Assembly (NCBI GenBank): GCA_020746835.1
Contig: JAGPNK010000006.1
Coordinates: 1,798,001-1,862,000 of the forward strand
Reading direction: 5' to 3'
DNA length: 64,000 nt
From: Stachybotrys elegans
Lineage: Eukaryota; Ascomycota; Sordariomycetes; Hypocreales; Stachybotryaceae
This document shows, in pieces, positions 34,719 through 44,984 of this stretch. A program made the translations under genes and the position numbers. Below the pieces are notes generated by a model, which did no database searches, was not told where the DNA came from, and saw only the letters and a program-made list of their open reading frames with translations. Numbering within the stretch: position 1 is the stretch's first letter; the number at the start of each line of letters is the position of its first letter.

Positions 34719-36341
34719 TTATTCGTCTGCCATCGACTCATCTACAGACAGTCTGCGGGGTCCTTTTTTACTCCTCATCTCTTCTGAGTTGGCGAACCCC
34801 TTGCGCTTGGCATATCTATCATTCACCTCTTCGGGGGGCAATCCTCTGTGCTTTTTCATAACTGGCACGTATGCGCCGCCGAGACGAGAGCTGTGTCCTC
34901 CCTCGTAGACCCTGGTGCTCTTGCTCCCCTTGCCCGCGCTCGCTGGCACGTCGGCCAGCTCCTCGGCGCGCACACCCTTTGCGGTGACTCGGAGGAGCTG
35001 ATTTGCCAGCACCTCGTCCACCTTGGTCTCGTGCCACGTCTGCCACAGGTTGCTCATGAGGCCGGTATGACCCCACGTATTCTCGCTATCCACATACACC
35101 CAGTTCAGGGAGTCGGGCCCCCGCACCGCTGGGACTTCGGGGAATATGCAGTCCCAGAGCACGAGAGGTGTGTCGTGCGCCATGTTGTATGATGGGCGGG
35201 CCGGGTTGGCCTTGATATCCAGCAGCTCGGTCACGATAGACGGGTGCTCGAGGCCCTGACCGACGAGGAACAGAACGCCAATCATGTGGCGGATCTGGTG
35301 GTAGAGAAAAGCGCTACCGTTGACGTTGAAGGAGTACACCTTGGGATAGATAGAGCCCTCTTCCAGTCCAGGGGCAGCGAGCCCGGCGGCTTTTAGCATT
35401 GGTATGTTGGAGCTGGCATCTTGGACCTCTTCTATTTCCACCTCGTGAAGAATACGGATGAAATGAGTCAATAGCTTGCAGGGGTCGACCTTGCAGAAGT
35501 TGCGGAAGTCGTGCGTGCCCTCGAAGCGCTTGGCGGCATCACGCATGGCCTCGATGTCGAGCCAGCCCGGCTTGACGACCCTCGCGTCCGCATGCGCGCC
35601 GGGCTCGGGCAGGAACGCGGGCTGCGTGAAGAAGTACTTGTACCGCCGCTCGCCGCAGGAGAAGCGCGCCGAGAAGTCGGGAGGCGGCGTGGGACACCAC
35701 GCGAGGATGCGTATATCGGGCGGCAGCAGGCGGTTCAGCACGCGCGGGTAGCAGATCTCGTCCTTGACATCGTCAAAGGGCTTGGGGGGCGCCTTCTCAG
35801 TGTCGGGCTCCGCGGCGGGTTCTGGCTCCTTGGGTAGGGGCCTGTTGCTCCGTACGCGGAGACTGATGACCTGACCAAAGGAGCTGACGCCGCGATCCGT
35901 ACGCCCGCACTTGGAGTACTCGCAGCACTCAAAGTCGACGACCTTTGCGTCCTTTGGGAAGATGAGGTGGGCCTTTGTCAGGGCGTTCCACAGCTCCTCC
36001 TCGATGGTGGGCAGGTTTGAGGACTCGGAATACTCGAAGCCGCCATAACGCTTGCCCAGGTAGGCGAGCTTCAGGGCGATGAAGCGAGTCGAGTACCTGG
36101 AGGGATCGATCTTGGCCTTGCCCTTTGGCTTCTTGGGCGGCGCCCCGGCGGCGCCTTCGAGGTTCTCCTGTTGCTGCGGCTCTGCGGCCGCCGGACTTGG
36201 CTTCTCCTCCCGAGGCGGCTCTGGCTGTCCTGGCGGAGGGGGGTTGTGATAGTTGTGTGTCTTGACCTGGGCCTCGAGCTCAGCGATGCGCTGGATGAGG
36301 CTGACCTTGGTCCATTTCTGGTAATTGCCCTCGGCGGACAT
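34719..36341 (-). CDS. DEG1: tRNA pseudouridine synthase Deg1/Pus3
   Basis: A single exon of 540 aa from the ATG at 36,341 (GCCAAAATGTCC, excellent context). The enzyme isomerises uridines 38 and 39 in the anticodon arm of tRNAs. TruA-family landmarks are clear: FIALKLAYLGKRYGGFEYSE, the catalytic block CGRTDRGVSSFGQVI with its invariant Asp, VLNRLLPPDIRILAWCP, SARFSCGERRYKYFF, and FEGTHDFRNFCKVDP. The C-terminal half keeps FLYHQIRHMIGVLFLVG. The N-terminus has a coiled stretch (VSLIQRIAELEAQVK), as in other eukaryotic Pus3, and a Pro/Glu/Ala-rich linker. The frame stays open upstream to a second ATG at 36,497, adding 52 residues that are basic and almost free of acidic residues, possibly a mitochondrial presequence. 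Divergent from the GTPase gene. Confidence 0.94.
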   Translation of the reverse strand: MSAEGNYQKWTKVSLIQRIAELEAQVKTHNYHNPPPPGQPEPPREEKPSPAAAEPQQQENLEGAAGAPPKKPKGKAKIDPSRYSTRFIALKLAYLGKRYGGFEYSESSNLPTIEEELWNALTKAHLIFPKDAKVVDFECCEYSKCGRTDRGVSSFGQVISLRVRSNRPLPKEPEPAAEPDTEKAPPKPFDDVKDEICYPRVLNRLLPPDIRILAWCPTPPPDFSARFSCGERRYKYFFTQPAFLPEPGAHADARVVKPGWLDIEAMRDAAKRFEGTHDFRNFCKVDPCKLLTHFIRILHEVEIEEVQDASSNIPMLKAAGLAAPGLEEGSIYPKVYSFNVNGSAFLYHQIRHMIGVLFLVGQGLEHPSIVTELLDIKANPARPSYNMAHDTPLVLWDCIFPEVPAVRGPDSLNWVYVDSENTWGHTGLMSNLWQTWHETKVDEVLANQLLRVTAKGVRAEELADVPASAGKGSKSTRVYEGGHSSRLGGAYVPVMKKHRGLPPEEVNDRYAKRKGFANSEEMRSKKGPRRLSVDESMADE

Positions 36342-36863
36342 TTTGGCTTCAAGCCTCTGCCCGGTGCTGAGGAGACGATGGTGACTCGGCCCTGTTATCC
36401 AAATAAATGGCCGGCATGAGGAATGTGTGACTGCTGCCGTCTTTTGGATGCCGCCTGTAGCGAGTCTGCAGGCCAGCCGTCCATGTGTGGCCCGCATCAG
36501 ATTGGTGGAGTCACACCCTCACACACTCTCTGGTTTTCCTTCTTCCCTTTTTATTTATTTTTATTTTTATTTTATTTAGTCATGGAACGGCGAACTTGAT
36601 GTGGAAAAGTTGAGAGAAGAGTCTAGTGGAGCAGGCCGTGGCTGCTACTAGAACATGTGGCTTGGTATCCTCGGTGCGCCACATTGCACATCGACACCCC
36701 CGAACAACAGCGGCTGAGAACGTCGACCTGTGATTTTAGTCGTCTATTTGTACCTACTTATGCAGTGCGACGCGCTAGTCGACGACCTTTCTGCATATAA
36801 CTCATCCAATTCAACCCCAGGCACATCCAGTAATTGCAGAGCAGGGCCGCCAGATGAGTAGCC
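36342..36863. other. Divergent promoter between DEG1 and the GTPase gene
   Basis: About 520 bp (366 bp if DEG1 starts at 36,497) with an AT-rich TTTATTTATTTTTATTTTTA tract at 36,550-36,580. It must serve both directions. Confidence 0.6.
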
Positions 36864-37584
36864 ATGGATACTGAGACAGTCACCATACTCCTCGTGGGGG
36901 ACGAAAGATGTGGCAAGACGACGTTTCTCTCGTAGGTAGAATGCAATCCTAAAGTACTAAGCCGAGCCACGCGCTGCTCGTATCTATCTACCATCTATCC
37001 ATGCTGACGAGAGGAACCTTCGTCAGGAGAGTGAGCGCTGGCGAGCACACGAATCCCATCCCGCTTCTCCGCGACAGTGACCAGCCGCACAACTTTGACA
37101 TCAAGTTCTCCAGCAAGGAGTATCGGCTGCAGTTCTATGACACCTCCAACCCCGAGGGCTGGCGATTCCTGGACCCCGATGTCATCGTCATCTGCTACGA
37201 CATCAGCCAGCGGGAGAGCCTTGCTAACATGAAAAGATATGTCAGTGCTGAGTACATGCCGCCGCCCCTAGCACTGGACCGCGCTGACCCAAGTATTGAT
37301 AGTGGATCGACGAGGTCAAGAGGACGTTTCAGCGTATTGACAGGCTGCCGGTTGTGGTTCTGGGTCTGAAGCGAGATCTGAGGTCTGATACGGATCCCAA
37401 CGGCATCATCTATCCCCAAGAGGCATATCAGATGGCGCAGGCAATGAGAGCCGATCGATACGCCGAGTGTTCGGCAGTGACCGGCGAGCTTGTCAAACCG
37501 GCATTTGAGGATATCTGCAAGACGGCAGCCGACACGAAGAAGGCCTCGGGAGGGTTGACGGAAGGCGGCTGCACAGTGCTCTAA
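36864..37584 (+). CDS. Divergent prenylated Ras/Rho-like small GTPase
   Basis: Exons 36,864-36,931, 37,027-37,240 and 37,303-37,584 give 187 aa. The P-loop is GDERCGKTT (residues 12-20). The G3 region reads YDTSNPEGW where Ras and Rho proteins have DTAGQE, so the conserved Gly and catalytic Gln are missing. G4 is LKRD in place of (N/T)KxD, and G5 is CSAVTG. The protein ends in a CaaX box, CTVL, whose final Leu predicts geranylgeranylation and membrane attachment. Glu replaces the residue equivalent to Ras Gly12. Overall length and order match Rho proteins (for example CYDISQRESLANMKR), but it lacks an obvious Rho insert helix. It is probably a switch with altered or absent GTP hydrolysis. The subfamily is unknown to me. 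Confidence 0.85.
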
Positions 37585-37645
37585 AGTGGCATGGCGGGTT
37601 GGCTGTGGAGGTTGCAAGGGGCAAGTGCAGCGTGCGTCGAGTTCT

Positions 37646-38183
37646 CTATGAGCCATTGACGTCCTTCATGGCCTCGTCTTCGTCACCGCTGGCCTCAGCG
37701 CCGTTCTGTCCTCCTTCGGCAGAGGGGGGCTGGCCAAGGACTTCGGCGATGCTGTTCAGGATGTCCTCCTGCTGCTCCTCGGTGAAGCGCTCACCCATGT
37801 CCTCAATAACGGTGTTGAGGGCAGGGATGGAGACCGGGCGGAGATTGAGAATCATGACAACCTCGCCCTTGGGAAGGTCATAGGGACTCAGGCGCTCAAG
37901 GAGACGGGGGATGCAGTCCGGGGTGTATGTGATGGGCTTCTGGCTCAGAGGACTGGGCTCCGTGGTTAGGTATTTGAGCAGCTGTAGCACGTCAGCATTG
38001 TGCGAGCAAAGCAATCAATAGCGTGGATTTTATGAAACGAACCTCTCGGATGGCCGTCTCGAGATTGGGAGGTCCGCGCCGGTTCTCCTTCTTGCGGTTC
38101 TCCTTGGCAGCACGCTGGTCGATAACGTGCTGGTACACCTCGTAGTTGGTGAGGACGGCCGACTGAGACTCGATGACCTTCAT
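37646..38183 (-). CDS. RPC17: RNA polymerase III subunit Rpc17 (C17/Rpc9)
   Basis: Exons 38,043-38,183 and 37,646-37,981 give 158 aa. The protein starts MKVIESQSAVLTNYEVYQHV, typical of the Rpb4/RPC9 (CGRP-RCP) family. A helical domain follows: LLKYLTTEPSPL, ETAIRE, CIPRLLERLSPYDLPKGEVV and MILNLRPVSIPALNTVIEDM. The tail is acidic (EASGDEDEAMKD). Rpc17 pairs with Rpc25 in the stalk of RNA polymerase III and contacts TFIIIB during initiation. The intron is 61 nt (GTTCGT donor, TACAG acceptor). It converges on the GTPase gene with only 61 bp between the coding ends, so their 3' untranslated regions probably overlap. Confidence 0.93.
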
Positions 38184-40020
38184 GGTGATATCCGAAGTGA
38201 TGAAATTGAATTGGATTTAGGGAGAGTCTGAGGGGTGTGTGCGGGCTGAGGTGAGGTGAAGCGTGTTTTCTTGTTGTGGTTGTACAAGCTCATGGATTAT
38301 GGCCTGGCTCTATCTTGACTTTTCGACGTTGTAGGCAGAATTTGACACCCCAACACCAACGACGGCTTGCGGCCCCTCATTCGGGCCTGAATTATTAGCA
38401 CTACAGTCACCGCATGTACCGGATTGACCCCGCCATGAGACACTGGCAAGTACTAAGGCAAGGTACCAAGGCTAGGTAGTCAGAGATATTTTATTACGCA
38501 TGCGGCATCCAGCATGCGGCTGATGATGAAAATGGCATTATTATGGCATATCATGCGTGTCTCATGAGGTGACAGGTTGCCTGCATCGCGTATGATTGAT
38601 TTGCGGGCTTATTTGTCGTGAGACTAAGTAGCGTTTGCGACCCGAAAATGACGAGCTCCTGCTCCAGGATGCGTTCAACTCGCTGGCTTCCGGAGGCTCT
38701 CGGGTCAGTCAACAAGCGGCGCAAAAAAAAAAAAAAAAAAAAAGAAAAAAAGAAAAAAAGAAAAAAAAAGCCTCCATGCCGTGCTGCAGCCTGGACATAA
38801 TTAGTCGGCTATTACAGCGGAAGCCCCCTGTAGGAACCCACTGTACCCCTGCGAACCAGGCGCTAATGTGCCGCTAATGCACTGCGATGCATCTGCAATG
38901 ATGTATTTGCTCGGTTTTTTTTCTTTTTCTCTTTTCTTTTTTTTTGAACTGCCCTTTCTCTCTCTATCCCTTGCTTTGTTCCCTCTCGCATTTGACAGGT
39001 GCATTGGTACTTGTCTTGTCTTGGCGCCTGGCATGAGCCGGCAACAAGTGCAGATTCGTAAAGAGAAATAATAACAGAAATACTTTTCCGGCCATCTTTT
39101 TTCGGCTCGGGTGTCTCCTCCTTCCCCACGGTACTTCCCAGTGGCCCGCGCGTCTTTCTACCTCACCGACCACCTCTGCTGTCTTCCCTCTGTCTCCCTC
39201 GCTCTTCTTTCCTTCTCCTCCTCCTCCCCTCTGCGGGAGGCTTCTTGCTTCCCGCTATGTATTAGTTAGACTTTGTGGCTTTGCTCCCTTCGCCTTCTTG
39301 ACTCGACAAAATTGGAATCACAAGTCCAGTAGTAGGGCACGTTCCAGAAAAGAAAGGGTCTCGTCATCTCCTCTTCCTCTTGTCCTTCATCCACATCTCC
39401 ATCTCCATCCATTCTCCGTTCAACTCACACCCACCACGACACGACCTTAGCTTTGCCGGGGGATCCTATCCCGCAAATGCCATCGTGACCGACAATAATA
39501 CTCAGTTATCGCCAGTATCGCCAGTATCGCAATTCCAACAGCTATACCTGCCGAACGCTCGCAGTTTCAAGTCCAACAGCTCTTGGATCTCCCATGTCCT
39601 GTTTGGCGCGGCTACTGTCACAAATCCTCTGCCCATTGTCATAGCCCTTCTCCGCGATCGGCCAACCTGCCTCAAAAGTTTTTTTTCCCCCTTCCCTTCC
39701 TCTTTCACTGCAGAAGCTGCCCCACGAACCCTCGGCTTGCCTCTGCTTCCCAAACGTCTCCACGGCCCGCGCTATTCTGCCTCACGCTACGCTTTTTCCC
39801 CACTACCAGGACGACGAATAACAGGTCGCGAAAAAGCTAGATTTGATTTTCTACCCACGAGACTCTTCAAAACTTCCTACAGCCCCTCGCTCTTCACACC
39901 TTGGTCTCCTGTCTCTCGCCGGACCTGTGCAGCTCTTCCTCTCCCAGAGGCCAAGAACTGCTCGTTGCGGCATCCGAAAGCAGGCCACCGGGCGCTTCCC
40001 TTGAAATCTGAGACGACGTC
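38184..40020. other. Divergent region between RPC17 and the PRPP synthetase gene
   Basis: 1.8 kb with no convincing gene. It contains an A-rich tract at 38,724-38,770 and T-rich tracts at 38,918-38,945, which may act as nucleosome-excluding elements. From about 39,180 the plus strand is strongly CT-rich, fitting a long leader of the PRPP synthetase gene. Confidence 0.55.
38724..38770. repeat. A-rich tract interrupted by single G
   Basis: About 21 A followed by three blocks of seven to nine A separated by G, on the plus strand, in an intergenic region. Confidence 0.9.
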
Positions 40021-41458
40021 ATGGTCCGCAACATTGTTCTGCTGGGTGGCAACTCCCACCCCCATCTCACGGAGAACATCTGCAACATTCTCTGCATTCC
40101 CGAGTGCGACCGCATCCTTGGCAAGTTCTCCAGCGGCGAGAGTCGCTGCGAGATCAAGGACTCGGTCCGTGGGAAGGATGTCTACATCATCCAGTCCGGC
40201 TCCGGCCACGTCAACGACAACCTCATCGACCTTTGTATTATGATATCCGCTTGCAAGACTGGCTCTGCTAAGCGTGTTACTGCCGTTGTCCCTCTGTTTC
40301 CGTACTCTCGCCAGCCCGATTGGCCTTACAACAAGGCCGGCGCACCGCTGGCAGGTGCTCCCGGCGGCGACCCCTCGGGCTACTACACATTCGAAAGCGT
40401 GCCTGCCACGCCTCGTCCTGGTGGTCCCCGCAATGCCGGCATGCTCAACGGCATCACCGAGAAGCTCTCCAAAGCTGCTCTCGCCCAGAACACCAACGGC
40501 AACGGCGTCAACTCGCACTCGACCGACTACTTCCCCCTCAAGAAATCCGATACCATGTCGAGCAGTACCTCCAACGGCCTGGCCCACGGCTCCGCGACTT
40601 CGCAACCCCACTTCACCACGCACGACTACGAGAACCCCAACCACATCAATGCCTTCCAGCCGAAGCCAGGTTACAAGCAATGGGTCGCTCAGGCCGGTAC
40701 GCTCATCGCGGACCTGCTCACGTGCGCGGGCGCAGACCACATCATCACCATGGACCTTCACGACCCGCAATACCAAGGCTTCTTCGACGTACCGGTCGAC
40801 AACCTCTACGGAAAGCCTCTGATCCAGAACTACGTAAGTAGATGGCTATGGGTTTGCGGTAGCACCCAGAGACGGCTGACCCAAGCACTTCTAGATCCAG
40901 AAGCACATCCCCGAGTACAGAGATGGAGTCATCGTTTCGCCCGATGCCGGCGGCGCCAAGCGTGCCACGCTCATTGCCGACTATCTCAAGACGGATTTTG
41001 CCCTCATCCACAAGGTAATGACTACTGCTTTTGCTGTATCCTAACCCCCCCTGCTCGATTCAGACTCACGATACCCTCAGGAACGCCGTCCCATCAAGTT
41101 TAAGGAGCAGCGCAATGCCAGCATGATGCTCGTCGGCGACGTCGCCAACCGTGTCTGCATCCTCGTAGACGACATGATCGACACGGGCAACACCATTACC
41201 CGCGCGGCCAAACTCCTCAAGCGAGAAGGCGCCACCAAGGTGTACGCCCTGCTTACCCACGGCGTCTTCAGCGGAGACGCCATAGCCCGCGTCAACGCTT
41301 CGGCAATCGACAAGATGATTGTGACCAACTCGGTTCCCCAGGAAGAGCACCGCCGCCTCTGCCCCAAGCTCGAGGTGCTGGACATATCTCCGATTTTCGC
41401 CGAGGCCATCCGCCGAGTCCACCACGGCGAGTCCATTAGCGTTCTCTTCCAGCACTGA
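40021..41458 (+). CDS. Ribose-phosphate pyrophosphokinase (PRPP synthetase) with fungal insertion
   Basis: Exons 40,021-40,833, 40,895-41,014 and 41,081-41,458 give 436 aa. The enzyme makes PRPP from ribose 5-phosphate and ATP for purine, pyrimidine, His and Trp synthesis. Landmarks are [71 protein letters not shown], the flexible-loop KERRPIKF, and the PRPP loop [14 protein letters not shown] low-complexity insertion of about 90 residues (about 111-203, Gly/Pro/Ser/Asn-rich) splits the conserved block after VPLFPYSRQ, where ordinary enzymes continue with about ten residues. Fungi have several paralogues, some with such insertions. This is one of that type; I cannot name the paralogue, so no symbol is given. 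Confidence 0.93.
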
Positions 41459-43127
41459 GGTGCGTCATTGGACAATTTGTCTATATTTCCCTCACGACCA
41501 CACACTTACCCCGCCGATTGCGACCAGGCGTGGCTGTTGGCTGGCTGTCGCGCGAAGCGGACCGAGGGGTAGCACATTGATTTGAATTAATTGCTCTGGG
41601 CAAAGCCGACGCCGCCCCCCTCCACGGCTTACCGTCGGCTCTCGCCCTCTGGACCAACCCTTGCGAATCCGACCCCTCCAAGTTCTTATCGGGCAACAAT
41701 CTTGCTCCATCACCCTGGGATTCGAATCTCTGGAAGCTCATTGTCACATGGCGTTTATTGGAGAGAAATCACGGCTACCTTGGAACCACTCTTTCCGCTA
41801 CCATGTTTCCGAGGGCGGCTGGAGTCGTTCTTCTGTTTTGCGTTTGGCCCTCTTTTCTCGTCTTCTCTTTCTATTTTGTTTATTTTTACTTTGCGGTTTC
41901 TGGGACTCCGGGGACCGTCCCTTTTGCATCTGTCACGGGGATATTGCACGAATCATGTGTTGCGCCGGATGGACATGTGCTATGCATCGATACAAACAGC
42001 CTATTGGCTGTATCCGGCAGGTCTTCTCTTTTTTCTTTGTCCTTTACCTTGCGGCGCTTGCTCAGGCTCGGCATCCTGCGTCGACATCCCAACACAGCTC
42101 TTCGGAACGCCGACCAAATGATAGGACGCAGGGAACGTCTGACCTCTGTGTACAGAGGCGGGGGTTTATACAAACGACAATCCGTGTTTGAAATCCATAG
42201 AAAGTAGATTCCAAGTCGTAGACTCGAACCATTGTCCTGCTCACATTTCTTCCCGCAACTTGACGGTAGATGAGTGATGAGTGAATATGGCTTCGGGAGT
42301 GCATCGGACACATTAATAGAAGTAATGCCTTAAGACGTGCTCATTATTCGGATCTTGCTGTGCAACTAATTTGTGGTTTTACTTTTGACGCCGTGTACTG
42401 GTAAAAATATGCATGCTCATTGCCTCGCGACTAATGATGTATGAGCTCCGGCAGGTGAGAGATGAAGATGTGACCCAAATCGGTATGTGGGGAAATGTCA
42501 GGCGAGCGGGATTGGGAAACATCAATGCCCATTTATTTGCTCGCAGAGGAAATCCGATGGCAGGATGATAACCGATGCACCCCTTTGATTAGCAACCCCA
42601 CTGTACCTCTGATTAGGGTGTTGCGGCCTGCCAGCTGAAAGTACCCTTTTCGACGGGCTTGGTGGGGCATCTGCAGCTTGTCCGCTAAGGCCGGCGCCTA
42701 TGGGGACCTGCTAGACTGAATCTACACCCACCTGACGATGCCAATGCCTTGCGCTCCAATTTAACATCTGGTCGGGAAAGACATCCATAGTAATACAAAA
42801 AAGGCCACCTGGGCTTCCTCCCCCATTCCTCTCTCCTCTCTCTATCTCCAACCCTTCTTCCCTCGCGCTTGGCTGGAGTCAGGGCTGGAGACCCTGATAT
42901 AAGACATGGCGATGTGGTGAAGTCTTGCAGCGTGGTCACTGTGACGATACTGACCTACCTACCTCTCTTGTGCTCTTACCGACGGTTCCGCCGGTTTTGC
43001 GACACGTCTACTCATTCATTCATTCGTCCATTTCCTTCGGTTGTTGGTTCATTCCTCCTTGGGTCCTATTCAGGGCCCCGACGTTGTTCGCTGAGCCTTC
43101 TACCTCGCAAGCCGTCAGCCCAGAATC
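41459..43127. other. Intergenic region, PRPP synthetase to membrane protein gene
   Basis: 1.67 kb between two same-strand genes. The first part probably includes 3' untranslated sequence. The 42.2-42.6 kb part is comparatively AT-rich, and the last 300 bases are CT-rich leader-like. Short frames here are not protein-like. Confidence 0.55.
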
Positions 43128-44984
43128 ATGGTCAATCAGCATGCCATGATACGCCGGTCTTTGCTGCGCTTCCTGCGCCGGCGCGCGACGCTGATTCTCG
43201 TCATCTTTGCCTTGTGCGCCATTATCCTAACGTCCACCTCGGCCGCTGCCGCCGCCGCCGCCGCCTCGGCGCGCATCACCTACGCCCCCAAGATTTCCGT
43301 CCCGGGCATCGGCAGCTCGTTCCTCAATCCTTTCCGCCAGCCGTCGCATCCCCCGCCGCGCCAGAAGGACGACAGCTACGGCGGCTCGTCTTGGTGGGCG
43401 GACTGGAAGTGGCTGTCGGTCCCCTTCTCCAGCTCGCTCACCCTCGATCATGACAGGACCATCTTGCCTCCTCTTTCCGAGAGGCCGCCTATCTACTGCT
43501 ATTATGACACCGCCGCCAAGAAATCCCGCCAGGAGAAAGAGGCGGAAAGCCGTCTTCTTCTCACTTGGCGCCGCGCCTGGTGGGCCAACGGCTTCCGCCC
43601 CGTCATTATAAATGACGCCGAGGCAGTGAACAACCCCCTCTACCCCGAGATTCAGAAGCTTGAGCTGCATGCGGAGCTCAAGGCAGATCTCATGCGATGG
43701 CTTGCTTGGGAGACCGTGGGCGGAGGCTTGCTGTCTCACTACACGTTGCTTCCCATTCCTTCGGCCCAAGAACCGCTCCCAGTCTATATCCGTAGAGGCG
43801 ATTATCCACGTCTCGTGAGGTGGGAAGGGCTTGACGACAGTCTCATTGCTGGGAAAGCAACTGACATAGGTCTCCTCCTACAATCAATCACTCAATCCCC
43901 CCTGCCTACCGACGTGAAGAATACCGTATCCGCAGTCGGACAAGCCATCTTTCAGGTGGACGCTGCTCCCGCTTCATTGGCCTACTACAGCCCGCCCATC
44001 CTGGAGAAGAAATACAGCAAAGTTGCCTCCCTCCTTTCCAAAGAGCGGGCTAGCGGGCTCGACAGCCTCGACGCCCTCATTAATGCCCACTTGCATTTAG
44101 CTTGGCAAAACCGCTTCCCCGAGGGTATTGAGGTGCTCAAGCCGTTTCCCGACCACGCAACTGCCATGGTCAACCCTGCCCTGGATCTCGCCAAACGGCT
44201 CGTTGCCTGCTCTGAAACTCCGATGCCTTCGAGCTGCCCGCCTAATCTGCCCGAATGTTCCCCGTGCGTGGGCAAGTCAAGGCAGATGGGGATCACTACC
44301 CCGACCTGGTACCACAACTCGACGAAGCTATTTGCCATTGGGACTGTGCCTCATCCCTGGACACTCGCCCTGGTCAACAATCTCCGAGATTCAATCGACG
44401 TTGGGTGGATCGTCAGGGAATCGCCTCGTGATCCATGGCTTCGCGTCGTTACACAGTGGACTTTAGGAACGGGCGTCGGGGGCGCTCGTCGAGTTATGAG
44501 GCTGAAGGAAGCTGTTGCTGGTCCCGAAACGTCGTCGATGGGGATATGGTGCACTGCTGAGGCCGGGCTCCCCAAGGATGTCGACTGGCTTGTCGGCTTC
44601 GAAATCCCTCGCGAACCGGTCGACTATGGCGACTCTCTAAGCCCAGTCCCCGCGGACCGCCTCGTCAAGGACGAGGACGCGCAAAAGGTCGACCGCATTC
44701 AAGAAAAAATGGAGAAGCAGGCTGCCGAGCAGGCACCGCTGTTGGAGCTCGCGAAGAAGGTGGTGCTGGAGACGAGGGCCACGGCCGAAACAAAGGTGCG
44801 GTCGTCGCTCGAGGCGTGGAGCATGGCCGACACCGAGGCGTGGAGGTTTGTCAGGGCCTACCGCGCCCGGTGTGAGATGGAGCGCGAGAAGTGGGAGACC
44901 GAGGAGGCAAAGTACGTGGGCGGCGCTGGGTCCGAGAGCGGTCGCAGCGCATGGAGTCGCTGGCAAGACCGCATGACACGATAA
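43128..44984 (+). CDS. Type II membrane protein with glycosyltransferase-like features
   Basis: A single exon of 618 aa. The N-terminus is basic and then hydrophobic (RRSLLRFLRRRATLILVIFA onward, about residues 9-45 including an Ala run), predicting a signal anchor with a lumenal body. The body contains PPIYCYYDT, LLLTWRRAWWANGFRPVIIN and DLMRWLAWETVGGGLLSHY. These resemble the donor-binding part of GT32/Och1-like transferases (a Trp-rich start and DLxRWxxxxxxGG), although the usual DxD is not evident and a Leu-Ser replaces it. A Cys-rich patch (SCPPNLPECSPCVGKS) and a charged C-terminal helix (EKWETEEAKYV) follow. Its role is unknown; Golgi or ER glycosylation is a guess. The intronless structure and high GC third positions support a real gene. 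Confidence 0.82.
   Translation: MVNQHAMIRRSLLRFLRRRATLILVIFALCAIILTSTSAAAAAAAASARITYAPKISVPGIGSSFLNPFRQPSHPPPRQKDDSYGGSSWWADWKWLSVPFSSSLTLDHDRTILPPLSERPPIYCYYDTAAKKSRQEKEAESRLLLTWRRAWWANGFRPVIINDAEAVNNPLYPEIQKLELHAELKADLMRWLAWETVGGGLLSHYTLLPIPSAQEPLPVYIRRGDYPRLVRWEGLDDSLIAGKATDIGLLLQSITQSPLPTDVKNTVSAVGQAIFQVDAAPASLAYYSPPILEKKYSKVASLLSKERASGLDSLDALINAHLHLAWQNRFPEGIEVLKPFPDHATAMVNPALDLAKRLVACSETPMPSSCPPNLPECSPCVGKSRQMGITTPTWYHNSTKLFAIGTVPHPWTLALVNNLRDSIDVGWIVRESPRDPWLRVVTQWTLGTGVGGARRVMRLKEAVAGPETSSMGIWCTAEAGLPKDVDWLVGFEIPREPVDYGDSLSPVPADRLVKDEDAQKVDRIQEKMEKQAAEQAPLLELAKKVVLETRATAETKVRSSLEAWSMADTEAWRFVRAYRARCEMEREKWETEEAKYVGGAGSESGRSAWSRWQDRMTR

Noticed and set aside
42215..42235. GACTCGAACC, the reverse complement of a tRNA T-arm
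   Set aside because: The five flanking bases do not pair, and no cloverleaf forms on the minus strand.
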